Source: UBA961 sp049317525
GTDB taxonomy: Bacteria; Bacteroidota; Ignavibacteria; Kapaibacteriales; UBA961
Assembly (NCBI GenBank): GCA_049317525.1
Contig: JBMOIC010000010.1
Location: 1-64,000 of the forward strand
Reading direction: 5' to 3'
Length of the DNA: 64,000 nt
The notes under the pieces were generated by a model. It saw nothing but the letters and a program-made list of their open reading frames with translations, ran no database searches and was not told where the DNA came from. This document shows positions 39,920 through 49,064 of this stretch, piece by piece. The number at the start of each line of letters is the position of its first letter. Position 1 is the first letter of the stretch. The translations under genes and the position numbers were made by a program.

Positions 39920-41260
39920 TTATTGTAAAGATCCGACTATTTTTCTTCCTATACTATGATATTCAAATCCTAATTCAGCTATAGTATTTGGCTCATATAA
40001 ATTTCTTCCATCAAATATTATGGGCATTGCCATATTATGTTTCATTAAAGCAAAGTCAGGCTTTCTAAACTCATTCCATTCTGTTGCAATAATTAATACT
40101 GCCGCGTCTGTTAATATTTCATATGAATTTGATCCATAATGCAAAGTATCCGCATATATATGTTTTGTATTTGGCATTGCTTCAGGATCATAAACATGAA
40201 TATTAGCTTCTTGTTTCAGTAATGAGTCTATAATCCTATATGCAGGCGCTTCTCTTACATCATCTGTATTAGGCTTAAAAGCTAAACCCCATACTGCAAT
40301 TTTAACGCCTTTAAGATTTCCTAAACGGTTAATGATATTAAGAATAAATCTATCTGTTTGAAATGTATTAGCAGCTTCAACTGCATGTATGATACCTAAA
40401 GGGGTTCCTACTGAATCTGTAGAATACAATAATGCTTTTACATCTTTTGGAAAGCAACTTCCACCATAACCAATACCAGCAAATAAGAACCTTTTGCCAA
40501 TTCTAGTATCAGAACCTATTCCAATTCTTACATTTTCTATATCAGCACCAATTGCTTCACAATAACCGGACAATTCATTCATAAATGAAATTCTCATAGC
40601 TAAAAAGCAATTAGCTGCATACTTTGTGATTTCAGCACTTTTCTCATCCATAACATACATAGGATTACCACTTCTTAGAAATGGTTCATATAAATCCCTC
40701 ATAGCTTTTTCTGCATATGCATTGCTAGTACCCACTACAACTCTATCAGGTTTCATAAAATCTTCAACTGCAAAACCTTCCCTGAGAAATTCTGGATTAC
40801 TAACAATTTCTATAGTAAATCCGGGTGCATATTGTTGGCATACCGCCCGAACTCTTTCGGATGTAGCCACTGGTACAGTGCTTTTATTTACTAATATTCT
40901 AGGCTCTGAAATATTGTTTGATTTGATAAAAACAGATATATCTTTAGCAGCATCCAGAACATAATTTAAATCTGCAGATCCATCCTCGCCAGGCGGAGTT
41001 GGTAAACAAAGAAATAATATCTCACATGATTTGGTTGCATATTCAAGATCATTTGTAAAATGCAATCTTCCATTTTTTATATTTCTTTCTAATAAATGTT
41101 CTAAACCAGGTTCATAAATTGGCATGATTCCAAGCTTAAGCTTATTTACTTTATCTACATTAACATCAACACATATCACTGTATTTCCGCTTTCTGCAAA
41201 ACAAGTTCCGGTAACTAGTCCTACATATCCTGTTCCAATTATTCCAATTGTTTGGGCCAT
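39920..41260 (-). CDS. ugd: UDP-glucose/GDP-mannose dehydrogenase family, probable UDP-glucose 6-dehydrogenase
   Basis: Oxidises UDP-glucose twice to UDP-glucuronate with NAD. The 446 residues start with the NAD site GIIGTGYVG (6-14). The catalytic cysteine is Cys269 in GYGGSCFPKD. NPEFLREG (155-162) and the C-terminal NAD-sugar domain region WGLAFKPNTDDVREAP are conserved. UDP-glucose is more likely than UDP-ManNAc or GDP-mannose from overall similarity, but the substrate is not proved. It would feed uronic acid to a surface polysaccharide; the neighbouring QxxRW glycosyltransferase is a candidate user. Confidence 0.92.
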   Translation of the reverse strand: MAQTIGIIGTGYVGLVTGTCFAESGNTVICVDVNVDKVNKLKLGIMPIYEPGLEHLLERNIKNGRLHFTNDLEYATKSCEILFLCLPTPPGEDGSADLNYVLDAAKDISVFIKSNNISEPRILVNKSTVPVATSERVRAVCQQYAPGFTIEIVSNPEFLREGFAVEDFMKPDRVVVGTSNAYAEKAMRDLYEPFLRSGNPMYVMDEKSAEITKYAANCFLAMRISFMNELSGYCEAIGADIENVRIGIGSDTRIGKRFLFAGIGYGGSCFPKDVKALLYSTDSVGTPLGIIHAVEAANTFQTDRFILNIINRLGNLKGVKIAVWGLAFKPNTDDVREAPAYRIIDSLLKQEANIHVYDPEAMPNTKHIYADTLHYGSNSYEILTDAAVLIIATEWNEFRKPDFALMKHNMAMPIIFDGRNLYEPNTIAELGFEYHSIGRKIVGSLQ

Positions 41261-41290
41261 GGTTAAATCCGATTATATAGAGTAAGTGAA

Positions 41291-41476
41291 TTATTGATTA
41301 TTCACTAGTTTTAAGATAACAAGTATTAGAATTATGAGTGCACAAATGGTGAATGCAAATTTAATGAATGTGCGCGCTAACTTGAAGAGTAAGGCGATAA
41401 TAATAATCGCTATGATAAGTAAAGGTAAAGCTCCTAAAGTTAATAACCAATGATAAATACTTGATATCTGATCCAT
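41291..41476 (-). CDS. Small two-helix membrane protein, unknown
   Basis: An unrecognised 61-residue protein with two hydrophobic segments (about residues 12-30 and 37-56) separated by KLARTF. It starts at the ATG at 41476, or at a TTG four codons earlier that would overlap the TonB stop codon by 3 nt. It sits 8 nt after tonB and 30 nt before ugd, in the same direction, so it is probably a real member of the operon. A small membrane partner of the glycosyltransferase or TonB protein is possible, but there is no direct evidence. Confidence 0.6.
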   Translation of the reverse strand: MDQISSIYHWLLTLGALPLLIIAIIIIALLFKLARTFIKFAFTICALIILILVILKLVNNQ

Positions 41477-41484
41477 TTTTACAT

Positions 41485-42243
41485 TCAATCCATTTTAAAA
41501 CTAAATGTTATTATTCCAGACATTTCAACACCATCTGCTATCTTATTAAATCGCCAACGCTTTAATGCACTTAATGACTGTTGTTCAAGTAATGGATCAC
41601 CTTTTTGCATTGGCTTCATATTTGCAACAGTTCCATCGGCTAATACAGTAAACTTTACTTTTAATTGGACATTTCTATCAAGCTTATTAGGACTTTTAGG
41701 TAATACTTTGCTTAATACAGTTCGATTGCCTCCACCGCCCCATTCGATGTCTCCTAATCCTAAGCCTAAACCAGTCCCTATTCCCTTATCACCAAGGCCA
41801 GTACCAGAACCAGCTCCATTTCCTATAGTTTTTCCACCACCAGATACACTATCCTTATCAGTTTTATTACTCTCAGACACTTTATCTTTTGCAATCAAGC
41901 TATTACTTTTTGTTGGGTCATTTGCAGAAGATGCTGATTTATCTTTACTAGCATCTTCTAGAGGATTAGATGGTTTTTTACCTGATGAAGAAATACCCTC
42001 AGCTGTTAAATTACCTTTTCTTTTACCAGTTCCATCCCCTTCACCAAAATTGAGAAGAATTATTGGATGCGAAATATGTTCAATCTTGATTGGATCAATT
42101 ACTACTTTGGTATATGTAAAAAATATCAATAATAAAACCATACAAATAAATGCATATACAAAGCCCTTTACTGTAAATTTGTCCCAAATAAAAACAAAAT
42201 TTACACGTGCATTATTTTCAGTATTTCTTGCATGATAACTCAT
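41485..42243 (-). CDS. TonB-family energy-transducer protein with glycine-rich spacer
   Basis: A 252-residue inner-membrane protein: a cytoplasmic N-terminus, one helix (about 27-44), a long Ser/Lys/Gly-rich spacer, and a C-terminal TonB-like domain (about 180-252) with VQLKVKFTVLADGTV, SALKRWRF and GIITFSFKMD. TonB proteins carry ExbB/ExbD energy to outer-membrane partners. The classic Pro-Glu/Pro-Lys spacer is missing; residues 140-175 instead consist of Gly repeats such as GAGSGTGLGDKG and GTGLGLGLG. No exbB or exbD is adjacent. It lies 9 nt after the SPOR gene in a run with a barrel and a TPR protein, likely its functional partners. Confidence 0.82.
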   Translation of the reverse strand: MSYHARNTENNARVNFVFIWDKFTVKGFVYAFICMVLLLIFFTYTKVVIDPIKIEHISHPIILLNFGEGDGTGKRKGNLTAEGISSSGKKPSNPLEDASKDKSASSANDPTKSNSLIAKDKVSESNKTDKDSVSGGGKTIGNGAGSGTGLGDKGIGTGLGLGLGDIEWGGGGNRTVLSKVLPKSPNKLDRNVQLKVKFTVLADGTVANMKPMQKGDPLLEQQSLSALKRWRFNKIADGVEMSGIITFSFKMD

Positions 42244-42252
42244 AGGATATTT

Positions 42253-43338
42253 TTATTCGATTTTATCTATCCATGCTTGATTATAACCTGCTTTTTTTGC
42301 AGCAGATTGTGCAGATTCTCTGCTTTCAAAACCACCAAAACGGACTCTATACCAATTTGCACCTCTATTTTTATACATACTGATATAGGCACTTGATTGA
42401 CCTCTAGATTTTAATTTCTTCAATGCTTCATTTGCATCATCTTTACTTGGAGTAGCATACACTTGTACCGAGTAAATACCTTTAACTGATGACTTTTTTG
42501 TCTCTTTATTGACTATTAAATCTTTATTTAATTTATTGATATCCTTCGATTTAGGACTTAATTTTTCTTCAGTCTTAGGATTGATCTTAGATGTAATTTT
42601 CTCTTTTAATGGTGTTGCTGGGTCTAAAAAGGTTTGTTTGATAATATCTGCTTTGCTATCATTTTTAACTTTATCTTCCTTTTTAGCAACAACTTTCACA
42701 TCTTTCTGTACTATTTTATTCCTTTTACTCTTATCAGATTTACCCTTAGGAGATTGAGGTTTTTCTTGAATTTTTTCTTCAATCACAGGTTTATTATCAG
42801 ATATTGATTCGGAAGAATTATTATCTAAAGGTTTGCCTTGTGCTAATTCTGCTCTTGTGATAGAATCTTGAACTCTTGCTATAGAATCCTGAATAATTGT
42901 ATTTCTTAGAATAACAACTTGAGAATCAATCTCTATGAGATCGGGATTTGAGACTTCATTATTTTCAGTTTGTTCTGTAGTATCTATTACAATTTCAGGC
43001 TGACTTTTAGGTGAATCAGGAATCAAAAAGTAAATGAGTCCAGAAATCAATAAAATTGCTGCTATTACTTTGATCCAATTATTTCCAGAATTTTTTGGTG
43101 CTGGATTATCTGCAGACATCGTACTTGATTCTGGATTTATATATGATATAAAGCCACCTTTTTTTTCAGAATTGATTGTACCTGAAAATGGCTTATCTTG
43201 ATTTTGTTCAGAATTCATAGAACTTTTTCCTTTTGATGAATTTTTAGACGAACCAGAACCGGAAAATGTTTGTCCATCCGAATCATCAAATCCTCCGAAA
43301 TTATTGGGATTTGTATTTGGGTTTATATCATCATTCAT
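42253..43338 (-). CDS. Single-pass membrane protein with C-terminal SPOR domain
   Basis: A 361-residue bitopic protein. A disordered cytoplasmic N-terminus (Asn/Ser/Gly-rich, 1-86) precedes one helix (about 88-106). A Lys/Glu/Asp-rich periplasmic linker (about 110-280) leads to a SPOR domain (about 284-361) with YSVQVYATPSKDDANE and WYRVRFGGFESRESA. SPOR domains bind denuded glycan strands of peptidoglycan, often at division sites. Here it may position the adjacent TonB/barrel/TPR proteins at the wall. It lies 19 nt after the barrel gene. Confidence 0.88.
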   Translation of the reverse strand: MNDDINPNTNPNNFGGFDDSDGQTFSGSGSSKNSSKGKSSMNSEQNQDKPFSGTINSEKKGGFISYINPESSTMSADNPAPKNSGNNWIKVIAAILLISGLIYFLIPDSPKSQPEIVIDTTEQTENNEVSNPDLIEIDSQVVILRNTIIQDSIARVQDSITRAELAQGKPLDNNSSESISDNKPVIEEKIQEKPQSPKGKSDKSKRNKIVQKDVKVVAKKEDKVKNDSKADIIKQTFLDPATPLKEKITSKINPKTEEKLSPKSKDINKLNKDLIVNKETKKSSVKGIYSVQVYATPSKDDANEALKKLKSRGQSSAYISMYKNRGANWYRVRFGGFESRESAQSAAKKAGYNQAWIDKIE

Positions 43339-43357
43339 ATGCAGCCATTCAGTTTAA

Positions 43358-44959
43358 TTAAAGGGAATATTTTAGGCCTAATGCTATAAAAATGCCACGT
43401 TCCTGAAAACCATTCCACAAATATACTTTTGAATTTAATATATTATCTAATCGAATATATCCTTTCATATTATATGGCAAAGCATAATTGCATTGCAGAT
43501 TTACCATGAAATATGCTGGTAGAGAAATTGTAGACTGTTTATCAATTGATCTTTCGCCAATATACTCTGCAGAAAATACACTTTGTATATCATTATTCCA
43601 CTTCATATCCCATGTAATTCCAGCTTTTATTGTCGGTAATAATGGAACTGAACCCTCAAAATCAGATAATTGACTATTAGTAAAAGCACATAATCCACTA
43701 AATGACATAGCATCATTGGGTTTCCATAATAACTCAGAGGAAAGTGTTAATATTCGAGCACCTACATATTCTATTGCATATCCAGAGTATGTATTTCTTT
43801 CTAATGAATTTGGGATATAAATAGGCATATCTGAACTGAGCCTATAATCAATTGATGTATGTATGCTTGTTTTGGCTGTTGGTTGATACATGAATGATGG
43901 TTTTATATGTATGATATCTCTTCTAAATGAAATTACTGAAGAATCGATGATATATGGATTATTCTGGACTATGTCTTGAAATGAATTTGCACTTAATCCG
44001 CTTTGTAAAAAGCCAAAAAGGGTTATATCTTCAGACATTTGATAATGCGCATTATACGTAATAAGTACTCCACCTAATGTAATATCTAGAGAATTTGTAG
44101 CTGATTGAAGATCTACGGATATATCTGATTGAATGTCATTGTATGTAAACTTAGTATATCCACCTAATTGTATCATATTATATGATGAGTTTTCTCGGAA
44201 TGAATGTAAATCAACAGAAGCTTTAGCCCCATAATTCATTGTTCCAAATGGTCTTGAAATATCTAAAAATCCCATAATTCTTGCATCATTGGTTTGCTTC
44301 ATATTTGTTTCGCATTGAAGCATATTCCACTCAGCGCCTGTGCTGTAGGTATATTCCTGATAATTTCCTTTAGTATGTGCATGTGCTTTTACGCCTAGAA
44401 TCGATCGATCTACAGAAGAATCCATTCCAAAAAAGGAATAACCATTTCTGAATACCGATAAAGAAGATTCAGTTCTGCTGCCTCCAAAGAAAATGAACTT
44501 TTTAGGAGCATCATAACTTGCATTGATTGCTAGCTTTACTTTGCTATAATCAGCATTTTGAATATGCCCTTTACTTCCTTCATAATATCCTAATGCATCA
44601 ACCGAATATCCTAATTCTTCAAATGTATATAATCCAATTAATTTTGGAGTATAAAATTGGCCAAGTTCAGCTTGAACAGAGGTTGATGATATATTTTTTT
44701 TGAATGTACTTTTTGGTAATGTTAACGCTGACAATAAAGGTGCTGGTATTTTTTCATTCGTATTTATTGAATCTAATTCTGTTTGTTTAAGTGATTGTGG
44801 TTTTAAAGGCTTTTGTTTAATTCCACCTTTTATCTCTGCACTCGCTTTGCCAGTGATAACAAATTCTTGTAAATCAATAGGTTGAACAGCATTATTTTGA
44901 CCTTGTTGTTGAGCACAAAGAACTATAGGAAATACCATACATATTATGAATAGTTTCAT
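43358..44959 (-). CDS. Plug-less outer-membrane beta-barrel protein, TonB-receptor-like
   Basis: A 533-residue exported protein (signal peptide about 1-15, VLCAQ). The N-terminus has IDLQEFVITGK (28-38), resembling the start of TonB-dependent receptors, but no plug domain follows. After a short linker, residues from about 95 onward form strands of a barrel, ending in an FIALGLKYSL strand. Similar proteins are usually annotated as TonB-dependent receptors without a substrate. Its start codon overlaps the stop of the TPR gene (TAATG). The TPR-barrel order recalls polysaccharide exporters such as AlgK/AlgE, BcsC and PgaA, though those barrels are not TonB-receptor-like. Confidence 0.78.
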   Translation of the reverse strand: MKLFIICMVFPIVLCAQQQGQNNAVQPIDLQEFVITGKASAEIKGGIKQKPLKPQSLKQTELDSINTNEKIPAPLLSALTLPKSTFKKNISSTSVQAELGQFYTPKLIGLYTFEELGYSVDALGYYEGSKGHIQNADYSKVKLAINASYDAPKKFIFFGGSRTESSLSVFRNGYSFFGMDSSVDRSILGVKAHAHTKGNYQEYTYSTGAEWNMLQCETNMKQTNDARIMGFLDISRPFGTMNYGAKASVDLHSFRENSSYNMIQLGGYTKFTYNDIQSDISVDLQSATNSLDITLGGVLITYNAHYQMSEDITLFGFLQSGLSANSFQDIVQNNPYIIDSSVISFRRDIIHIKPSFMYQPTAKTSIHTSIDYRLSSDMPIYIPNSLERNTYSGYAIEYVGARILTLSSELLWKPNDAMSFSGLCAFTNSQLSDFEGSVPLLPTIKAGITWDMKWNNDIQSVFSAEYIGERSIDKQSTISLPAYFMVNLQCNYALPYNMKGYIRLDNILNSKVYLWNGFQERGIFIALGLKYSL

Positions 44960-47900
44960 TATCGGACCCTCCCATATTTCTTAAGTTTTGCTTGCGCTGC
45001 TTTTCCAAAATCATCATCTGCCCTAAGTGTTGATAGTGTTTGATAGACTTCAATTGCTGCTTCAATATTTTTTACTTGTTCATAGCTTTCGCCTAATCCA
45101 AGTAAAGACAATGTAAACCAATCTTCAATATTGCTAAACTTTTGTCTTACTTGATTAAATGCTTCTATTGCATTTCCTATTTCTTTTTGTTTCAGCCATG
45201 ATTCACCTATTCTATATTGGGCTTCGGCTGCAATTGAAATATTTTCGAGTCTATCAATAAGCTTTCCAAAATGTACTCTTGCACTATCTAACATTCCTTT
45301 TGATCTATAGTACATAGCTATCTTATATCTTGACTGATCACCATATTCAGAGCTAATAAACTTGTCAGCAATTTCTGTAAATAAACGTAAGGACTTAAGT
45401 GTATCTGTTAGTGACACAGCAATTTGGGCTCTTTCATATCCAGCTTGAGCTGCTGAATTGCTATTCGGGAATTCATCCATTAACTTGATAAATGCTGTGT
45501 CGGCATCCCTCAGTAATTGAGATTTTTGCTTGAGCAATCCTATTTCAAGTAATGCCAAAGGTGCAAATTCACTTTTTGAATATGATGCATACACATCTTT
45601 ATAAGAAGATTCTGCTTTGGAAGATTCACCCAAACTAGCATAACTTTTTCCTAAATAGAACAAAGCTTCGGCATTTCTTTCTTTATCATTATTCGATTTC
45701 AAAAACGATTCATATTCACTAATTGCGCTTTGAAAATTTTGTCTATTAAAAAAGCTCAATCCTTTATTCATCAGTAAATCTTTAGCTGCATCGGACTCAG
45801 GATGTGCTTTTACAAATTCATCTACTATCTGGTCTGCTTCTTGATTTCTTCCCAAAAATTCCAAACAATACTGAATACTTTTAACTGATTCGCCCGCTAA
45901 TGGTGATTGAGCATATGAGTTTTTAACAATTGAATATTCTGTGATTGCTTTTTCATATTGCTCCATATTATAATAAGCATCCCCAATAGTATAATGGGCT
46001 CTTGCACATAATGGACTAGATGGATAAGAGCTAATCAAATCTTTTAAGTCTTCAATTGCTTCTGAATATTTTTTTTGCTGAAAATGCGTCCAACCTAATG
46101 AATATGATGCAGAAGGAGCCAAAGATGACTTTGAATGAGATCGTATAAATGTCCTAAATGCTTGCAATGCCCCATCAAAATCATTTAATCTATATAAAGC
46201 TTGTCCATATTGATATGCAGAATACTGCCCTTCTTCGGAATTTGGTAAGGCCTTATATGAGGCTTTATATGCAATAGAAGATTCTTTAAATTGTTTTTGG
46301 ATATAAAATCCATCAGCCTTTCTTGCCCAACTTTCTGCTGCAAACCGTGAATCTGGATATTTCTTTAATAATGAAGAAAATGCCGTATTGCTTTTATTGA
46401 AATCTCTTGTCCTAAAATATGTCCAAGCTAATGCATACATACTTTCTTCAACTCTTTTGCTCTTTGGAAAATCTGAAATCAATTGATTGTAAAATTCTTC
46501 GGCATTTTTCAATAAATCTAATCTGAAATATGACTCAGCCAACCAAAACAATGCTTCATCTTTGCGTATATCACTTTTATGTTCACCTAAAAATGTAGAA
46601 AGTTCAATTGCAGCATCTTGATATTGTTCATTTTGATGTAGTGATACTCCATTTTTCAATCTAATTTCTGCTAATATATTTTCTTTATTGGGTAATGAAA
46701 TATCAGAAAGTATTATTGCATTTCTTTCAGCTGATGCATATTCTCTGGCTGCCTTACCATACATTTCTAAATCTAAAAATATACTTCCAAGTAATAGATT
46801 AATCTTAACAAGTACTGTTTTGTCGGTGGTTTCTCTTTCTGCTTTCTGCAAAGCTTTTTTTGCTATTTCTAAATCTTTATCTTCATAGGCAATTTGCCCA
46901 TATTCTAATAAAGATTGAGATATATATGGATATCCAATTTGTGCATTTAATAATGACAATTCTTTTTTTGCTTCTTCCCTTTTTTGTAATGCCTTGAGTA
47001 CTATTGCATGATATAACTTTGCACCTTGCTTAATCAAGGATTGATCATCTTGAACCGAATCAATTACTGTTTGATAATATTGTTCTGCTAATTGATACTC
47101 TTTTAAGTGTAGTGTATTATAGCCAGCAGCCAGCCATACTTGGGGTTTCAAAGAAGAGGAAGGAAATATTCGTATAAATTCTTTAGCCATACTATGGCTA
47201 CTTTGGTATTGCCCCGATAATGTAAGTGCTTCTATACGCAAAAATTGTATTTCTTGATCAGATGCTTCAGAATGCACTTGTTTTTCATACATCAATCCAA
47301 TTGAATCTTTTTGTGATATTCGACGTACAATATTATGAGCTTGATCTAAGAATACAATTGCTGCATTAGGTTCTTTTAATGCTACTTTTACATTTGCTGC
47401 ACGAATCGCAGAACTTAAAACTGTATTACTATATTGATATCTACTTAATAGCTCAGCATATAAAACACCTGCTTGCTGAGATTTTAGCTCTCTTTCGGCT
47501 AATTGAGCCCTAAAATATAATGCATCATCAGCTAATGAATGATCAGGAAATAGTTTTTGACACTCTGTAAGAAAAACTACCGACTGTTCTATATTCCCTA
47601 ATTTCGCATGAGCTATACCTTTCCAATAAATTGCAGACCCACTTATATTTTTATAATAATTTTTATCAGTTTCTAATAGTTTATTAGCATTCATTGAAGC
47701 TTGATGAAAGTAATCTATAGAAATTACTAAATCTCCTTTATGAAATGCTATTGCTGCACGCTCGAACCATGCAATGGGTATAAACTTAGAATTGTTTCTT
47801 TGTTGTATAAAATCAGCTAAAGACTTATCTGCATAAGAATAATCAGCTTGCTCCCTCAAAATGATGGCTTGTAATATCCTAGCTTCGTCTGAGTATATCC

Positions 47901-48084
47901 CATCACTAAAATCTTTTAGGTATGTTCTTATATGTTCCCTTGATTCAATAAGATTTCCTTCTTGAAGCAAAGCATCAGTTTGCAATAGACTCTTAGGCCC
48001 ATAAGAAATTTGTGGGTCTGCAATTTGACTGTTTGCAATAACATGCACTAATGCAAACATTGCCGAAAAAAGCAATCGTTTCAT
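44959..48084 (-). CDS. Large exported tetratricopeptide-repeat protein
   Basis: A 1041-residue protein made almost wholly of TPR-type helical repeats after a signal peptide (MKRLLFSAMFALVHVIANSQ). Many repeats have the FPxSxxAxxA spacing seen in YbgF, BamD and related envelope TPR proteins (for example SDFPKSKRVEESMYALAW, KYPDSRFAAESWAR). Roughly 25-30 repeats would make a long superhelix in the periplasm for protein or polymer binding. The ATG at 48084 is chosen because it gives a clean signal peptide. It is the first gene of the run and overlaps the barrel gene by 1 nt. A -7 like element lies 35 nt upstream. Specific function unknown. Confidence 0.85.
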   Translation of the reverse strand: MKRLLFSAMFALVHVIANSQIADPQISYGPKSLLQTDALLQEGNLIESREHIRTYLKDFSDGIYSDEARILQAIILREQADYSYADKSLADFIQQRNNSKFIPIAWFERAAIAFHKGDLVISIDYFHQASMNANKLLETDKNYYKNISGSAIYWKGIAHAKLGNIEQSVVFLTECQKLFPDHSLADDALYFRAQLAERELKSQQAGVLYAELLSRYQYSNTVLSSAIRAANVKVALKEPNAAIVFLDQAHNIVRRISQKDSIGLMYEKQVHSEASDQEIQFLRIEALTLSGQYQSSHSMAKEFIRIFPSSSLKPQVWLAAGYNTLHLKEYQLAEQYYQTVIDSVQDDQSLIKQGAKLYHAIVLKALQKREEAKKELSLLNAQIGYPYISQSLLEYGQIAYEDKDLEIAKKALQKAERETTDKTVLVKINLLLGSIFLDLEMYGKAAREYASAERNAIILSDISLPNKENILAEIRLKNGVSLHQNEQYQDAAIELSTFLGEHKSDIRKDEALFWLAESYFRLDLLKNAEEFYNQLISDFPKSKRVEESMYALAWTYFRTRDFNKSNTAFSSLLKKYPDSRFAAESWARKADGFYIQKQFKESSIAYKASYKALPNSEEGQYSAYQYGQALYRLNDFDGALQAFRTFIRSHSKSSLAPSASYSLGWTHFQQKKYSEAIEDLKDLISSYPSSPLCARAHYTIGDAYYNMEQYEKAITEYSIVKNSYAQSPLAGESVKSIQYCLEFLGRNQEADQIVDEFVKAHPESDAAKDLLMNKGLSFFNRQNFQSAISEYESFLKSNNDKERNAEALFYLGKSYASLGESSKAESSYKDVYASYSKSEFAPLALLEIGLLKQKSQLLRDADTAFIKLMDEFPNSNSAAQAGYERAQIAVSLTDTLKSLRLFTEIADKFISSEYGDQSRYKIAMYYRSKGMLDSARVHFGKLIDRLENISIAAEAQYRIGESWLKQKEIGNAIEAFNQVRQKFSNIEDWFTLSLLGLGESYEQVKNIEAAIEVYQTLSTLRADDDFGKAAQAKLKKYGRVR

Positions 48085-48118
48085 AGATGTTTCGTGGGGA
48101 TGGATATATGCTGCATTC

Positions 48119-48126
48119 CAAAAATA
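48119..48126 (-). promoter_or_regulatory. Candidate -7 element of the TPR/barrel/TonB operon
   Basis: The minus strand reads TATTTTTG, an exact TAnnTTTG match, 34 nt upstream of the TPR start codon. It lies just past a hairpin that may end the preceding pirin transcript. Confidence 0.45.
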
Positions 48127-48135
48127 CAAATATCT

Positions 48136-48170
48136 TTAGTATTAAAAACACTGTTTTTTTAAGATACTAA
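48136..48170 (-). terminator. Weak terminator-like hairpin after the pirin operon
   Basis: TTAGTAT (48136-48142) and ATACTAA (48164-48170) pair over 7 bp, with a further A/T inner stem and a 2-nt bulge. On the minus strand it is followed by AGATATTTG, not a T run, so termination is uncertain. Confidence 0.35.
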
Positions 48171-48206
48171 GCAAATAATTTTTTTCTATGTAAAAATGTA
48201 CAATAG

Positions 48207-49064
48207 TTAAAGAGATAGATCTATATTACCCATATTTCCTGCATGATAATCATCAATTGCTTGATTGATTTCATTGAAAGAATTCATCACAAATGGGCCC
48301 CGAGCTACAATTGGTTCATGATATGGAATTCCATATCCAAAAAGGATTTCAGTCCCTTCTGAAGCATCAATAATTATTGTATAACCTTTATCATTGAATT
48401 GTATAAGTGAATGCTGCTTGATATGTTCATTTTGAATCTGAACATTTCCTTTTTTTACATAAAAAAGAATAGATGAAGATTCAGGTACTTGAAGCTGAAT
48501 ATGTGTGTTTTCTAAAATTGATATTGTTGATAAAAAAATATCGGTTATAGAAATAACAGGACTTTGTACCGAATGATAGGTACCACTTATCAATTTCATT
48601 ATAGCATGGGGATTCAAAGATATCAATGGTAATTGCTCTGATTGAATACCCTGATATACAGGAGGAGTCATTTTTAGGGAAGATGGCAAATTAATCCATA
48701 ATTGGATAATTTCTAATTCACCGCCATTCTCTTTAAATGATTCAGATACATTTTCAGAATGAATGATTCCCGAACCAGCTGTCATCCACTGAATACCCCC
48801 AGTACGAATAATACTTGAAGTTCCTAATGAATCTTTATGCTCGATATCACCATGATAAATGATAGTTACTGTTTCAAATCCCCGATGAGGATGTGGCCCA
48901 AAAGGTAATTCGAATCCTTTTTCACATTGCATTGGTCCATGATGATGTAATAATACAAATGGATCAATATCTTTTATAGCGGTGGATGGCAAAGGTTGTT
49001 TCATCTGCAATCCACCTTCATTAATAATCTTGGATTGCTCTATTTTTTTTATTGTTCTTATCAT
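48207..49064 (-). CDS. Pirin family protein
   Basis: A 285-residue bicupin of the pirin family. The metal ligands of the N-terminal cupin are all present: His58 and His60 in GPHPHRGFETVT, His102 and Glu104 in GIIHSENVS. Bacterial pirins such as YhhW have quercetin 2,3-dioxygenase activity in vitro, while others regulate enzymes; the natural role is unclear. Its ATG overlaps the queG stop by 4 nt (ATGA), so it is coupled to queG as the last gene of the ten-gene operon. Confidence 0.92.
   Translation of the reverse strand: MIRTIKKIEQSKIINEGGLQMKQPLPSTAIKDIDPFVLLHHHGPMQCEKGFELPFGPHPHRGFETVTIIYHGDIEHKDSLGTSSIIRTGGIQWMTAGSGIIHSENVSESFKENGGELEIIQLWINLPSSLKMTPPVYQGIQSEQLPLISLNPHAIMKLISGTYHSVQSPVISITDIFLSTISILENTHIQLQVPESSSILFYVKKGNVQIQNEHIKQHSLIQFNDKGYTIIIDASEGTEILFGYGIPYHEPIVARGPFVMNSFNEINQAIDDYHAGNMGNIDLSL

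Noticed and set aside
41708..42235. 175-codon plus-strand frame rich in proline opposite the TonB gene
   Set aside because: The proline pattern is the reverse complement of the glycine-rich TonB spacer; no independent evidence for a gene.
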